Shown here in pieces: positions 46,004 to 52,743 of a stretch of 64,000 bases of DNA. Below the pieces are notes generated by a model, which saw nothing but the letters and a program-made list of their open reading frames with translations, ran no database searches and was not told the DNA's origin. Position numbers and translations under genes: made by a program. Source of the DNA: Hyphomicrobiales bacterium (GTDB taxonomy: Bacteria > Pseudomonadota > Alphaproteobacteria > Rhizobiales > Beijerinckiaceae); the NCBI GenBank assembly GCA_028869185.1, contig JAGWTA010000012.1, positions 16,486-80,485 on the forward strand. Direction: 5' to 3'. Position 1 is the first letter of the stretch. Each line of letters starts with the position of its first letter.

Positions 46004-47245
46004 TTGAGTCGCATAATCGATTGGTCATTGCTCGCCATCGGCGCCCTTCTGGCGTTGCTGGGCGTCTATTGGCAGTTTCGCGGCTGGGACATGCTCCAGT
46101 CCGAACGCGGGATGGCGATGGCCACCGCAGGCGCGATTTATCTTGCGGCCGGCCTGCTCATCGTTGCGCTCGCGCGCGTGGCGATGTTGATGCATGCGCG
46201 CCCGGCGGAAGCTGCGCCGGCGGCGGCCGCATGGACGGCGACACCCGTCGCGACAACTGCGCCTGCCGCAGCGCCCCTTGCGCCGATGGAGCCTGCATTC
46301 GCTGGCCCGGCGCATGATTATCACGATTATCATGAGGAGCCGGCGCCGATGGCTCCGCCGCCTGCGCCCAGGGCGCCGGAGCCCGATCCGGCGCCCCGCC
46401 TGCCCAAACATGAAATAGACGCCGTCGACGACGCTTTCGAAGCCGAGATCGCCGCTGCGGCGCTCGGCGGCGCGAGCGCGCATCATCACGCCGATCATGC
46501 GGCGCAAGAGCCTGCCGTGTTGTCCGAGCGGCATTCGCCGGAGCCGCCGCCACCTCCGCCGCCGCCGCCGCCGCCACCGCCGCAGTCCGCGCCGCGTGCG
46601 CGTATCGCGCCGGAGCCGCCGCCGACCGGCGGACGGCGCGTGAATGTTCCCCCGCCTTACGCGCCGCCGCGCCCTGTGACGCAGGAGGAGGCCGAGAGCG
46701 CGCCGCTCGACCTGCCGGATATCGACATCCCGATCTATCACGCGCCGGCGCCGCCGCCCGCGCCCGCGCCCTATTTCGAGCAGGACAAGCCTCCGGCTCC
46801 GCCGCCGACTGCTCACGACTGGCTGGAAGCCTCGCGGCGCGTCGCCGAACGGGAAGGCCGCGTGTCCGACGAAGCGCAGGCGCTCAGCCATCAGGCCTCG
46901 CACGCGCCGCAACATCAGGCCGCGCCCGCGCCGGAGCCGAAAGTCGCGCCAACGCAACCTGCGCCTGTCGCACCGCCGCCCGAGCCGCAGGTCGCGCATG
47001 CGCCCGCGCCGCCGCCGCCCGTCGAACAGCCCGCAGCGCCTGCGCCGCGCCCCGCGCCCGAGCCGCCGCCGCGCCGCACAGCGCCGCCCGATCCGCAGAA
47101 CGATCAGGCGGTCGTCGGTCGCTACACGTCAGGCGACACGCTCTACACGATGTTCGCGGACGGCTCGATCGAAGCGCAGACGCCCGAGGGCGCGATGCGT
47201 TTCGGCTCGCTCGTCGAATTGCGCGCCTTTATCCAGAAACGCTGA
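46004..47245 (+). CDS. Proline-rich membrane protein of unknown function
   Basis: A 413-residue protein. Two membrane helices (about 8-24 and 42-63) anchor it. A long central region (about 65-365) is dominated by Pro and Ala, including an uninterrupted run of about 14 prolines near residue 190. A conserved short C-terminal domain follows (GRYTSGDTLYTMFADGSIEA, then SLVELRAFI). Similar C-termini occur in hypothetical Rhizobiales proteins. The start is probably TTG at 46004, preceded by GAGGG. The overall plan resembles a spacer reaching through the periplasm or cytoplasm. Its end overlaps the convergent ptrB gene by 17 bp. Confidence 0.7.
   Translation: MSRIIDWSLLAIGALLALLGVYWQFRGWDMLQSERGMAMATAGAIYLAAGLLIVALARVAMLMHARPAEAAPAAAAWTATPVATTAPAAAPLAPMEPAFAGPAHDYHDYHEEPAPMAPPPAPRAPEPDPAPRLPKHEIDAVDDAFEAEIAAAALGGASAHHHADHAAQEPAVLSERHSPEPPPPPPPPPPPPPQSAPRARIAPEPPPTGGRRVNVPPPYAPPRPVTQEEAESAPLDLPDIDIPIYHAPAPPPAPAPYFEQDKPPAPPPTAHDWLEASRRVAEREGRVSDEAQALSHQASHAPQHQAAPAPEPKVAPTQPAPVAPPPEPQVAHAPAPPPPVEQPAAPAPRPAPEPPPRRTAPPDPQNDQAVVGRYTSGDTLYTMFADGSIEAQTPEGAMRFGSLVELRAFIQKR
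46548..46584. repeat. CCG-rich poly-proline codon run
   Basis: A nearly uninterrupted series of CCG, CCA and CCT proline codons inside the proline-rich membrane protein. Short-unit repeats of this kind are prone to slippage, and the coded run of prolines would require translation factor EF-P. Confidence 0.8.
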
Positions 47246-49346
47246 AGGATCCCTTCGCCGCTTCGATCGCGAAAGCGTATTCGAGCGCGATTTCCTGCAG
47301 GCGATCGAAACGCCCCGCAGCGCCGCCGTGGCCTGCGTGCATGTTGGTGCGCAGCATCACGGGACCGCCGCCGGTCATGCGCTCGCGCAGCCGCGCGACC
47401 CATTTGGCCGGCTCCCAATATGTGACGCGCGGATCGGTGAGGCCGCCGAGCGCGAGGATCGGCGGATAGGCCTGCGCGCGCACATTGTCGTAAGGCGAGT
47501 AGGACAACATTGTCGCAAAAGCCTTTGCGTCCTCGATCGGATTGCCCCATTCCAGCCATTCGGGCGGCGTCAGCGGCAGATCCTTGTCGAGCATCGTGTT
47601 GATGACATCGACAAACGGCACGTCCGCGATGACGCCGGCGAAAAGCTGCGGCGCCATGTTGGCGACGGCGCCCATCAGCATGCCGCCGGCGCTGCCGCCC
47701 TGGGCGACAATCGCGCCTTGCCGCGTGAAGCCCTGATCGATGAGCGTCTGCGCGCTGGCGACATAATCGGAAAACGTGTTCGGCTTGTTCTGCAGCTTGC
47801 CCTGTTCGTACCAGTTCCAGCCCTTGTCCGTACCGCCGCGGATATGCGCAATGGCGTAGACGAAACCGCGATCGACCAACGAAAAACGGTTGGCGCCGAA
47901 TGCGGCCGGAATCGAATGGCCGTAAGAGCCGTAGGCATAAAGCAACAGCGGCGCAGGGCCGGCGCGGTCGGCGCGTTCGAGAATGGAAACCGGCACCTCG
48001 GCGCCATCGGCGGCGCGCGCGAAAATGCGGCGCGTGCGATATTTCTTCGGGTCGTGACCGGAAGGAATTTCCTGCCGCTTCACCAGCGTGCGCGTGCGGG
48101 TCGCCATGTCGTAATCGTATGTTTCCTCGGGCGTCGTCATCGAGGAATAGACGAAGCGCATGACGTTCGTGTCGAACTCATAGCCGCGCTGCAGGCTCAG
48201 CGAATAGGCTTCCTCATCGAAGGCAACGACATGTTCGGCGCCGCTCGCCCAGTCGGTGACGACAATGCGCGGCAACCCGCCCTCGCGCTCGAGCCGTACG
48301 AGATGGCGCGCATAGACATCGTGCCCGACGATCATGCGGCCGGGAACATGCGGCGCGCGTTCGCGCCAGTTGGCGCGCGCGGGGCTGGCGAGCGGGGCAG
48401 ACATCAGCTTGAAATCGGCGGCGCCGTCGGCATTGGTGCGAATGATCAGCTCGTCGCCGAAATGTTCGACGTCGTAGCGCAGGCCGCGCTCGCGCGCAGC
48501 GACCAGACGCGCTGGTTGCGTCGTGTCGTGAAGGTCGACCAGCCAGCACTCGGCTCCGTCGTGATCGCGCATGGTCACGATCGCAAAACGACCGGATGCG
48601 GCGCGCGACAGATGCACGAACCAGCGCGGGTCTTTTTCCTCGACGACGAGTTCGTCGGCGCTTTCGTCCGCGCCGAGGCGGTGGCGAAAGACCTGCGCTG
48701 TGCGGTGATTGTCGTCGACGCGCACATAGAGGAACGAGCGCCCGTCGGCGTCCCAAACGATCGCGCCGTCGTTTCGCGTGACGAGATCGGGAAGGTCGAT
48801 CCCGCGCGCAATATCGCGCACGCGAATCTGATGCAGTTCCGAACCCTTGTCGTCGAAACTCCACGCGATGAGCGCGTGATCGGGGCTGTGCTCGGCGGCC
48901 GACAACTCATAAAACGCGCAACCCTGGGCGCGCGCGTCGCCATCGATCAGGATCGCTTCGGAAGCTGCAGTCGCATCGCCGCGCGGGCGCCGGCAAATCA
49001 GCGGATATTGCCCGCCAGCGCGATACCGCGTGAAATAATCGAAAGGGCCGTCTGGCGCGGGCGCTCTGGCGTCGTCTTCCTTCATGCGCGCGCGCATTTC
49101 GCCAACCAGCAACCGCTGCATCTCTTGCGTTGGCGCAAGCAGGGCGTCGCAATAAGCGTTTTCGGCTTCAAGATGCGCGCGAATGTCGGGCGGCGTCTGG
49201 TCGGGATCGGCAAGGACGGCCTGCCAGTTGTCGGCGCGCAACCATGCGTAATCGTCGACGAGCCGATGGCCGTGCACCGTGGTGGCGACCGGCCGCCGTT
49301 CGGCGCGCGGCGCAGCCGGACGCGCTTTTCGCAGATGTTCGTTCAT
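47229..49346 (-). CDS. ptrB: Oligopeptidase B (prolyl oligopeptidase family)
   Basis: A 705-residue S9A serine peptidase that cleaves after Arg or Lys in short peptides in the cytoplasm. An N-terminal beta-propeller (about 80-420) is followed by an alpha/beta-hydrolase with the nucleophile Ser552 in QGGSAGG; a later ALGGLTDPRVTYWEPAKWV carries the Asp and NMHAGHGG carries the His of the triad. Length fits the family. The first residues MNEHLRKARP are acceptable. The stop overlaps the convergent proline-rich gene by 17 bp. It starts 9 bp downstream of the msrB stop, so the two form an operon. Confidence 0.95.
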   Translation of the reverse strand: MNEHLRKARPAAPRAERRPVATTVHGHRLVDDYAWLRADNWQAVLADPDQTPPDIRAHLEAENAYCDALLAPTQEMQRLLVGEMRARMKEDDARAPAPDGPFDYFTRYRAGGQYPLICRRPRGDATAASEAILIDGDARAQGCAFYELSAAEHSPDHALIAWSFDDKGSELHQIRVRDIARGIDLPDLVTRNDGAIVWDADGRSFLYVRVDDNHRTAQVFRHRLGADESADELVVEEKDPRWFVHLSRAASGRFAIVTMRDHDGAECWLVDLHDTTQPARLVAARERGLRYDVEHFGDELIIRTNADGAADFKLMSAPLASPARANWRERAPHVPGRMIVGHDVYARHLVRLEREGGLPRIVVTDWASGAEHVVAFDEEAYSLSLQRGYEFDTNVMRFVYSSMTTPEETYDYDMATRTRTLVKRQEIPSGHDPKKYRTRRIFARAADGAEVPVSILERADRAGPAPLLLYAYGSYGHSIPAAFGANRFSLVDRGFVYAIAHIRGGTDKGWNWYEQGKLQNKPNTFSDYVASAQTLIDQGFTRQGAIVAQGGSAGGMLMGAVANMAPQLFAGVIADVPFVDVINTMLDKDLPLTPPEWLEWGNPIEDAKAFATMLSYSPYDNVRAQAYPPILALGGLTDPRVTYWEPAKWVARLRERMTGGGPVMLRTNMHAGHGGAAGRFDRLQEIALEYAFAIEAAKGSFSVSG

Positions 49347-49355
49347 GATTGCAGC

Positions 49356-49778
49356 TCAACTCTTCGGTTTGAACGCCAGCGCATGGCCGTTCATGCAGTA
49401 CCGCAGTCCGGTCGGGCGCGGTCCGTCGGGAAAAACATGGCCGAGATGGGCCTCGCAAGTCGCGCACAGAACCTCCATGCGCGTCATGCCGTGTGAGTGA
49501 TCGATGCGCTCTTCCAGCGCATTGGGATCGATCGGCGCGAAGAAACTCGGCCAGCCTGTGCCGGAATCGAATTTCGTGGTCGATTGAAACAGCGGCGTTC
49601 CGCAGCACACGCAATCATATTCGCCGGCATGCTTCTCGTCCCAGTAAGGGCCGGTGAAAGCGCGCTCGGTGCCTGCTTCGCGCGCGACATGGAACTGTTC
49701 GGGCGTCAACTGCGCCCGCCATTCGGCATCGCTTTTCACGACCTTAGGCGCCCGCGAGGGGCGAGAAGGGTTGCTCAT
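49356..49778 (-). CDS. msrB: Peptide-methionine (R)-S-oxide reductase MsrB
   Basis: A 140-residue repair enzyme that reduces methionine-R-sulfoxide in proteins. The structural zinc site has Cys56 and Cys59 (CVCC) plus Cys105 and Cys108 (CATC). The catalytic Cys128 lies in RYCMNG, and GTGWPSFF and [10 protein letters not shown] complete the signature. No signal peptide, so it is cytoplasmic. It starts with ATG at 49778 and is directly upstream of ptrB in the same direction; the link between the two activities is probably only transcriptional. Confidence 0.96.
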   Translation of the reverse strand: MSNPSRPSRAPKVVKSDAEWRAQLTPEQFHVAREAGTERAFTGPYWDEKHAGEYDCVCCGTPLFQSTTKFDSGTGWPSFFAPIDPNALEERIDHSHGMTRMEVLCATCEAHLGHVFPDGPRPTGLRYCMNGHALAFKPKS

Positions 49779-50152
49779 GGGTGGATCCTCTGGGGCCGCG
49801 CTGCGGCGCTCGCGTCATGGAATCTAGGATCGGCGCCGGCAAGGCGCAAGCCGGGCGCCCCAATGACCGCTTTGTCTCTCGCTTTCCAAATATTAATTTG
49901 TATTCGTCTGCGTTTTTCTTTATATAATTGGAAGGTCCAAATCGAATCGTCGATATCGTGGATTTTTGTGATCCTTGGCCTAGAGGGGCGGTCCAAGGCG
50001 CGGGGCAGCGCTCTTGGCTTTTTTCAAGCAAGAATGTTGCCGGCTGCGGCTGAAAGCTTCGAGAGAGCGACCTCGCTTTGGAGCCCGTCGTTCCGCTTTG
50101 GTTCGGCGCCAAACCCCTCCCGGCGTCTTGCTGGAAACAGGACAGATATACG
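49779..50152. promoter_or_regulatory. Intergenic control region between msrB and mucR (374 bp, no gene)
   Basis: No credible coding sequence is present. The region contains a strongly AT-rich segment (about 49879-49945) amid GC-rich DNA. Within it, TTGTAT (49898-49903) and TATATA (49921-49926) 17 bp apart form a plausible promoter for mucR, leaving a leader of about 220 nt. The msrB-ptrB promoter must also be here. MucR proteins bind AT-rich DNA with T-A steps and commonly control their own genes, so the segment is a likely MucR target; this is inferred from the family. Confidence 0.6.
49898..49926 (+). promoter_or_regulatory. Predicted mucR promoter
   Basis: TTGTAT and TATATA separated by 17 bp, the latter running into a TATAAT (49923-49928 region) that would give a 19-bp spacer. 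It is the best promoter-like element in this gap. Transcription would begin around 49933, giving a long untranslated leader before the ATG at 50153. Confidence 0.5.
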
Positions 50153-50575
50153 ATGAACGAACACAGCAACTCTGCGAATTTCATTGATTTGGCCGCCGAT
50201 ATCGTCTCGGCCTATGTCAGCAACAATTCGGTTCCGGCCAGCGATGTTCCAAATCTGATTCACGAGATTCACAATGCGCTGGTTCGCGTGGCGTCCAACG
50301 CTGCGCCGATCGCCGCCGAAGCGCCGAAGCCTGCCGTTCCCGTCAAGAAGTCGATGACGCCGGACTATCTGATCTGTCTCGAGGACGGCAAGAAATTCAA
50401 ATCGCTGAAGCGCCATCTGCGCACGCAATACAACATGTCGCCGGACGCCTATCGCGAAAAGTGGGGCCTGCCGCCGGACTATCCGATGGTTGCGCCCAAT
50501 TATGCTGCGGCGCGCTCCAATCTCGCCAAGCAGATGGGCCTTGGCCAGCAGCGCCGTCGCGGTCGCGGCAAGTAA
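50153..50575 (+). CDS. mucR: MucR/Ros-family transcriptional regulator
   Basis: A 140-residue zinc-finger regulator. The MucR domain covers about 55-135, with the finger region YLICLEDGKKFKSLKRHL and the diagnostic RTQYNMSPDAYREKWGLPPD and YPMVAPNYAAARSNLAK; a basic tail (QQRRRGRGK) follows. As in other MucR proteins the second metal-binding Cys is absent (CLED). MucR is a global H-NS-like repressor of AT-rich promoters in Rhizobiales, controlling polysaccharide, motility and virulence or symbiosis genes. ATG at 50153. A strong terminator follows at 50621. Confidence 0.95.
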   Translation: MNEHSNSANFIDLAADIVSAYVSNNSVPASDVPNLIHEIHNALVRVASNAAPIAAEAPKPAVPVKKSMTPDYLICLEDGKKFKSLKRHLRTQYNMSPDAYREKWGLPPDYPMVAPNYAAARSNLAKQMGLGQQRRRGRGK

Positions 50576-50620
50576 GCAGGCGATCGGCGCAAGCCCATCG
50601 CTTCACCACAATCGAAACGA

Positions 50621-50645
50621 AAGCCCGGCTCGCCGGGCTTTTTTT
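50621..50645 (+). terminator. Rho-independent terminator after mucR
   Basis: An 8-bp stem (AGCCCGGC at 50622-50629 with GCCGGGCT at 50632-50639) with a 2-base loop region is followed by a run of T residues (50638-50645). It closes the mucR transcript, and its T-run holds the stop codon of the convergent 74-residue gene. Confidence 0.85.
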
Positions 50646-50868
50646 ATGGCGGCGGCGCTTTCGCCCGTTCGGCGGCGCCCATGGCCGCGCGCGCTTGCCG
50701 CCAGGCTTGGCAGAGCGCGCGATGGCGGGCGATGTCGTAGCCGGCACAGCCCGCCAGCGCCCGTTCGCGCCGCAGCGCCGCCCTCAGCCGCTTGAGATCG
50801 CCGTTTGACGGCGACGTCGGAAAAACGCGCTCGATTTCGACTTTAAGTTCCACGCCAGGGGAAAACAT
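50644..50868 (-). CDS. Small hypothetical protein (74 residues)
   Basis: I do not recognise the family. The product is basic and largely helical, with RRERALAGCAGYDIARHRAL and two cysteines about 12 residues apart. No membrane segment or signal peptide is seen. Support for a real gene: GGAG 7 nt before the ATG at 50868, a promoter-like pair upstream (TTGTCA, 17 bp, TATAGG read on this strand) and a stop inside the mucR terminator. The divergent gene beyond the AT-rich gap is a DUF6456 protein, so the two may be controlled together. Confidence 0.5.
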   Translation of the reverse strand: MFSPGVELKVEIERVFPTSPSNGDLKRLRAALRRERALAGCAGYDIARHRALCQAWRQARAAMGAAERAKAPPP

Positions 50869-50885
50869 GCTGGACTCCGATAAAA

Positions 50886-50903
50886 ATAGGATATAACACC
50901 TAT
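50886..50903. promoter_or_regulatory. Operator-like dyad overlapping a -10 element
   Basis: ATAGG at 50886-50890 and CCTAT at 50899-50903 form an inverted repeat with 8-bp spacing in an AT-rich setting. It covers the predicted -10 region of the 74-residue gene. A DNA-binding dimer could sit here; the protein is not known. Confidence 0.35.
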
Positions 50904-50927
50904 AAAATAAAAATATGATATTGACAA
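50899..50927 (-). promoter_or_regulatory. Promoter for the 74-residue gene
   Basis: Read on the minus strand: TTGTCA (50922-50927) and TATAGG (50899-50904) with a 17-bp spacer. The predicted start near 50892 gives a leader of about 24 nt. It overlaps the divergent promoter of the DUF6456 gene. Confidence 0.5.
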
Positions 50928-50949
50928 GGAAAAAAATCCTGACAATTTT
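50921..50949 (+). promoter_or_regulatory. Promoter for the DUF6456 gene
   Basis: A perfect TTGACA (50921-50926) and a weak -10 AATTTT (50944-50949) are separated by 17 bp. The start would be near 50956, 24 nt before the ATG at 50980. TGACAA occurs twice, at 50922 and 50940, 18 bp apart, which may be a direct-repeat binding site. Confidence 0.4.
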
Positions 50950-50979
50950 GGCTCAATGAAACCCGCTTCTGGAGGTTCG

Positions 50980-51807
50980 ATGAGCAAGCCCGTCCAATCC
51001 GCCGATCTCGATCGCAACGCTCTGCGCCTGCTGCGCGCCCTTGCGGCGCAGGGGGCCAGTCCGGCGAGACTCGATCTTCGCGAGGGCTTCATCGCCGTCG
51101 CCCATCGCCGCAATGGCGTGACCACCATTGCCGCGAGCGTTCCGGAAGCGGCCGGGCAAGCGTTGGCCGCGCGCGGGCTCGCGGTGTGGCGCGATGGCAG
51201 GCTTGCGCTCGACGAGCCCGGCCGTCGCCTGTTGGCCCGTCTCGACGCCCCGCCGGGCGCCGAGCCGTTTGTCGCCCAGCATGCGGCGTTGCGGCGGCGC
51301 GCGCCTGCGCCGGGCGAGGCGTCGGCGCTGATCGATGAGAGCGAGAGCCCGCTCGCCTGGCTGGCCCGTCGCAAAGGCCGAGATGGCGCGCCGTTTCTCG
51401 ACGCTGCGCAGCTTGAGGCGGGCGAGCGTCTGCGCATGGACATCACATTGGCGCAACTCGCCCCGCGCGTGACGAGCGACTGGAGCGGCCTTGCCGTTTC
51501 AGGCGCGGCCGCGCCGCGAGAACTCACTTTTGGCGAGCGCGCCATCGCCGCCAGGCAGCGCCTCGACACAGCATTCGCCGCCGTCGGCGCCGATCTGACG
51601 GGACTGTTGATCGATGTCTGCGGATTTCAGAAAAAGCTCGAATGGATCGAGCGTGAGCGGGCCTGGCCGGCCCGGTCTGCGAAAGTCATCCTGAAAATCG
51701 CGCTCGCGCGGCTTGCAGCCCATTACGGTCTTTGTGTCGCCGCTGAAGGCCCGGCGCAGGCGCAGATGCGCCGATGGGGCGCGCCCGATTATCGCCCGAC
51801 CTTGTGA
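50980..51807 (+). CDS. DUF6456 domain protein
   Basis: A 275-residue protein. The C-terminal part has the DUF6456 features ESPLAWLARRKGRDGAPFLD, QLEAGERLRMDITLAQLAPR, and a final helical region ending YGLCVAAEGPAQ. The N-terminal about 80 residues look like a winged-helix-type domain (LDREGFI-like and LDEPGRRLLARLD segments), so it may bind DNA; that is inference. The family is restricted to Alphaproteobacteria and its function is unknown. The start ATG at 50980 has GGAGG 7 nt before it; an ATG at 50956 is also in frame but has poor context. Confidence 0.8.
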   Translation: MSKPVQSADLDRNALRLLRALAAQGASPARLDLREGFIAVAHRRNGVTTIAASVPEAAGQALAARGLAVWRDGRLALDEPGRRLLARLDAPPGAEPFVAQHAALRRRAPAPGEASALIDESESPLAWLARRKGRDGAPFLDAAQLEAGERLRMDITLAQLAPRVTSDWSGLAVSGAAAPRELTFGERAIAARQRLDTAFAAVGADLTGLLIDVCGFQKKLEWIERERAWPARSAKVILKIALARLAAHYGLCVAAEGPAQAQMRRWGAPDYRPTL

Positions 51808-51825
51808 AGGGCGGCGCGCAGCGGC

Positions 51826-52248
51826 TCAGGCGAGCGCCGCGCGCGCGTCGTTCTTGATGCGGTCCACCATCGCGCGCAAACCGTTCGAGCGCTGCGGCGT
51901 CAGATGCGAGCCAAGGCCCAGCGCGTCAAAAACCGCGAGCGCGTCGGTATCGACAATCGTCTGCGCGCTCTTTCCGGAAAACAGGGCCAAAGCCAGCGCG
52001 ACGAGGCCGCGCACGATATGGGCGTCGCTGTCGCCGCGAAAATGCAGCACCGGCGCGCCGGAGGTCGTGTCGACATCGCGCTCGAGCCAGACCTGGCTGA
52101 CGCAGCCGCGAACGCGGTTTTGCTCGTCATGGCCATGCGGCGACATCGGCGCCAGCGTACGACCAAGCTCCATCAGATAACGGTAGCGGTCTTCCCAGTC
52201 GTCGAGGAGCGCAAAATTGTCGGTGATTTCGTCAAGCGTGGCGGTCAT
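51826..52248 (-). CDS. sufE: SufE-family cysteine desulfurase activator
   Basis: A 140-residue protein. The acceptor Cys49 lies in RVRGCVSQVWL, the site that receives sulfane sulfur from the cysteine desulfurase SufS for iron-sulfur cluster assembly. MTATLDEITDNFALLDDWED and DALGLGSHLTPQRSNGL fit the family. No suf operon is nearby. ATG at 52248 overlaps the stop of the DUF5330 gene by 4 bp, so translation is coupled. It ends 18 bp from the convergent DUF6456 gene. Confidence 0.94.
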   Translation of the reverse strand: MTATLDEITDNFALLDDWEDRYRYLMELGRTLAPMSPHGHDEQNRVRGCVSQVWLERDVDTTSGAPVLHFRGDSDAHIVRGLVALALALFSGKSAQTIVDTDALAVFDALGLGSHLTPQRSNGLRAMVDRIKNDARAALA

Positions 52249-52481
52249 CGTCTCTCTATATAATCCAGACTGCCGCGCAGGCCAGCGCTGTTGAGCCCGG
52301 CCTGCGCTTTTTGCGCCAGGGCGAGGCATTGGCGCGGGTCTGCGCTGCAGCGCCGCGTCGCCTTTTCGGTGAGATGGCTCTGAGCGGCCTGCGCCATTTC
52401 GCGCGGGGATTCGCCCTTGGGCCAATCCATCCAGGAAAAAACGATGGCGAGGCAGATCGCGCTCTTGATCAGGAACCACAT
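52245..52481 (-). CDS. DUF5330 small membrane protein
   Basis: A 78-residue protein with an N-terminal hydrophobic segment (MWFLIKSAICLAIVFSWMDW) and a helical remainder with RRCSADPRQCLALAQKA. This matches DUF5330, a small Rhizobiales family of unknown function that begins MWFL. The hydrophobic start could be a signal or a membrane anchor. Its stop overlaps the sufE start as ATGA. Confidence 0.75.
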   Translation of the reverse strand: MWFLIKSAICLAIVFSWMDWPKGESPREMAQAAQSHLTEKATRRCSADPRQCLALAQKAQAGLNSAGLRGSLDYIERR

Positions 52482-52743
52482 GGGGCCGGCCGTCCGGTTT
52501 CAGGTAAACCCATCTTGCGCGCAAAATCGAAAATTCGCGTCAAATGCGATGCGATGAATCGATCGAAGCGATTAAGGCTTTGTTTACGCGCGCGCCCGAT
52601 GCGGCGCCTTTCGTAAACGCCTTGCAAACCATACCGCCGGGTTTCGCGCGCAAAGGCGGCGGAACCGCCGATTTGGAGGCCCTGCGCACCCGCGCAGGAC
52701 CGCCCGTTTAGGGTTCACTTAAGAGCATTGGTTCAAATTAACC

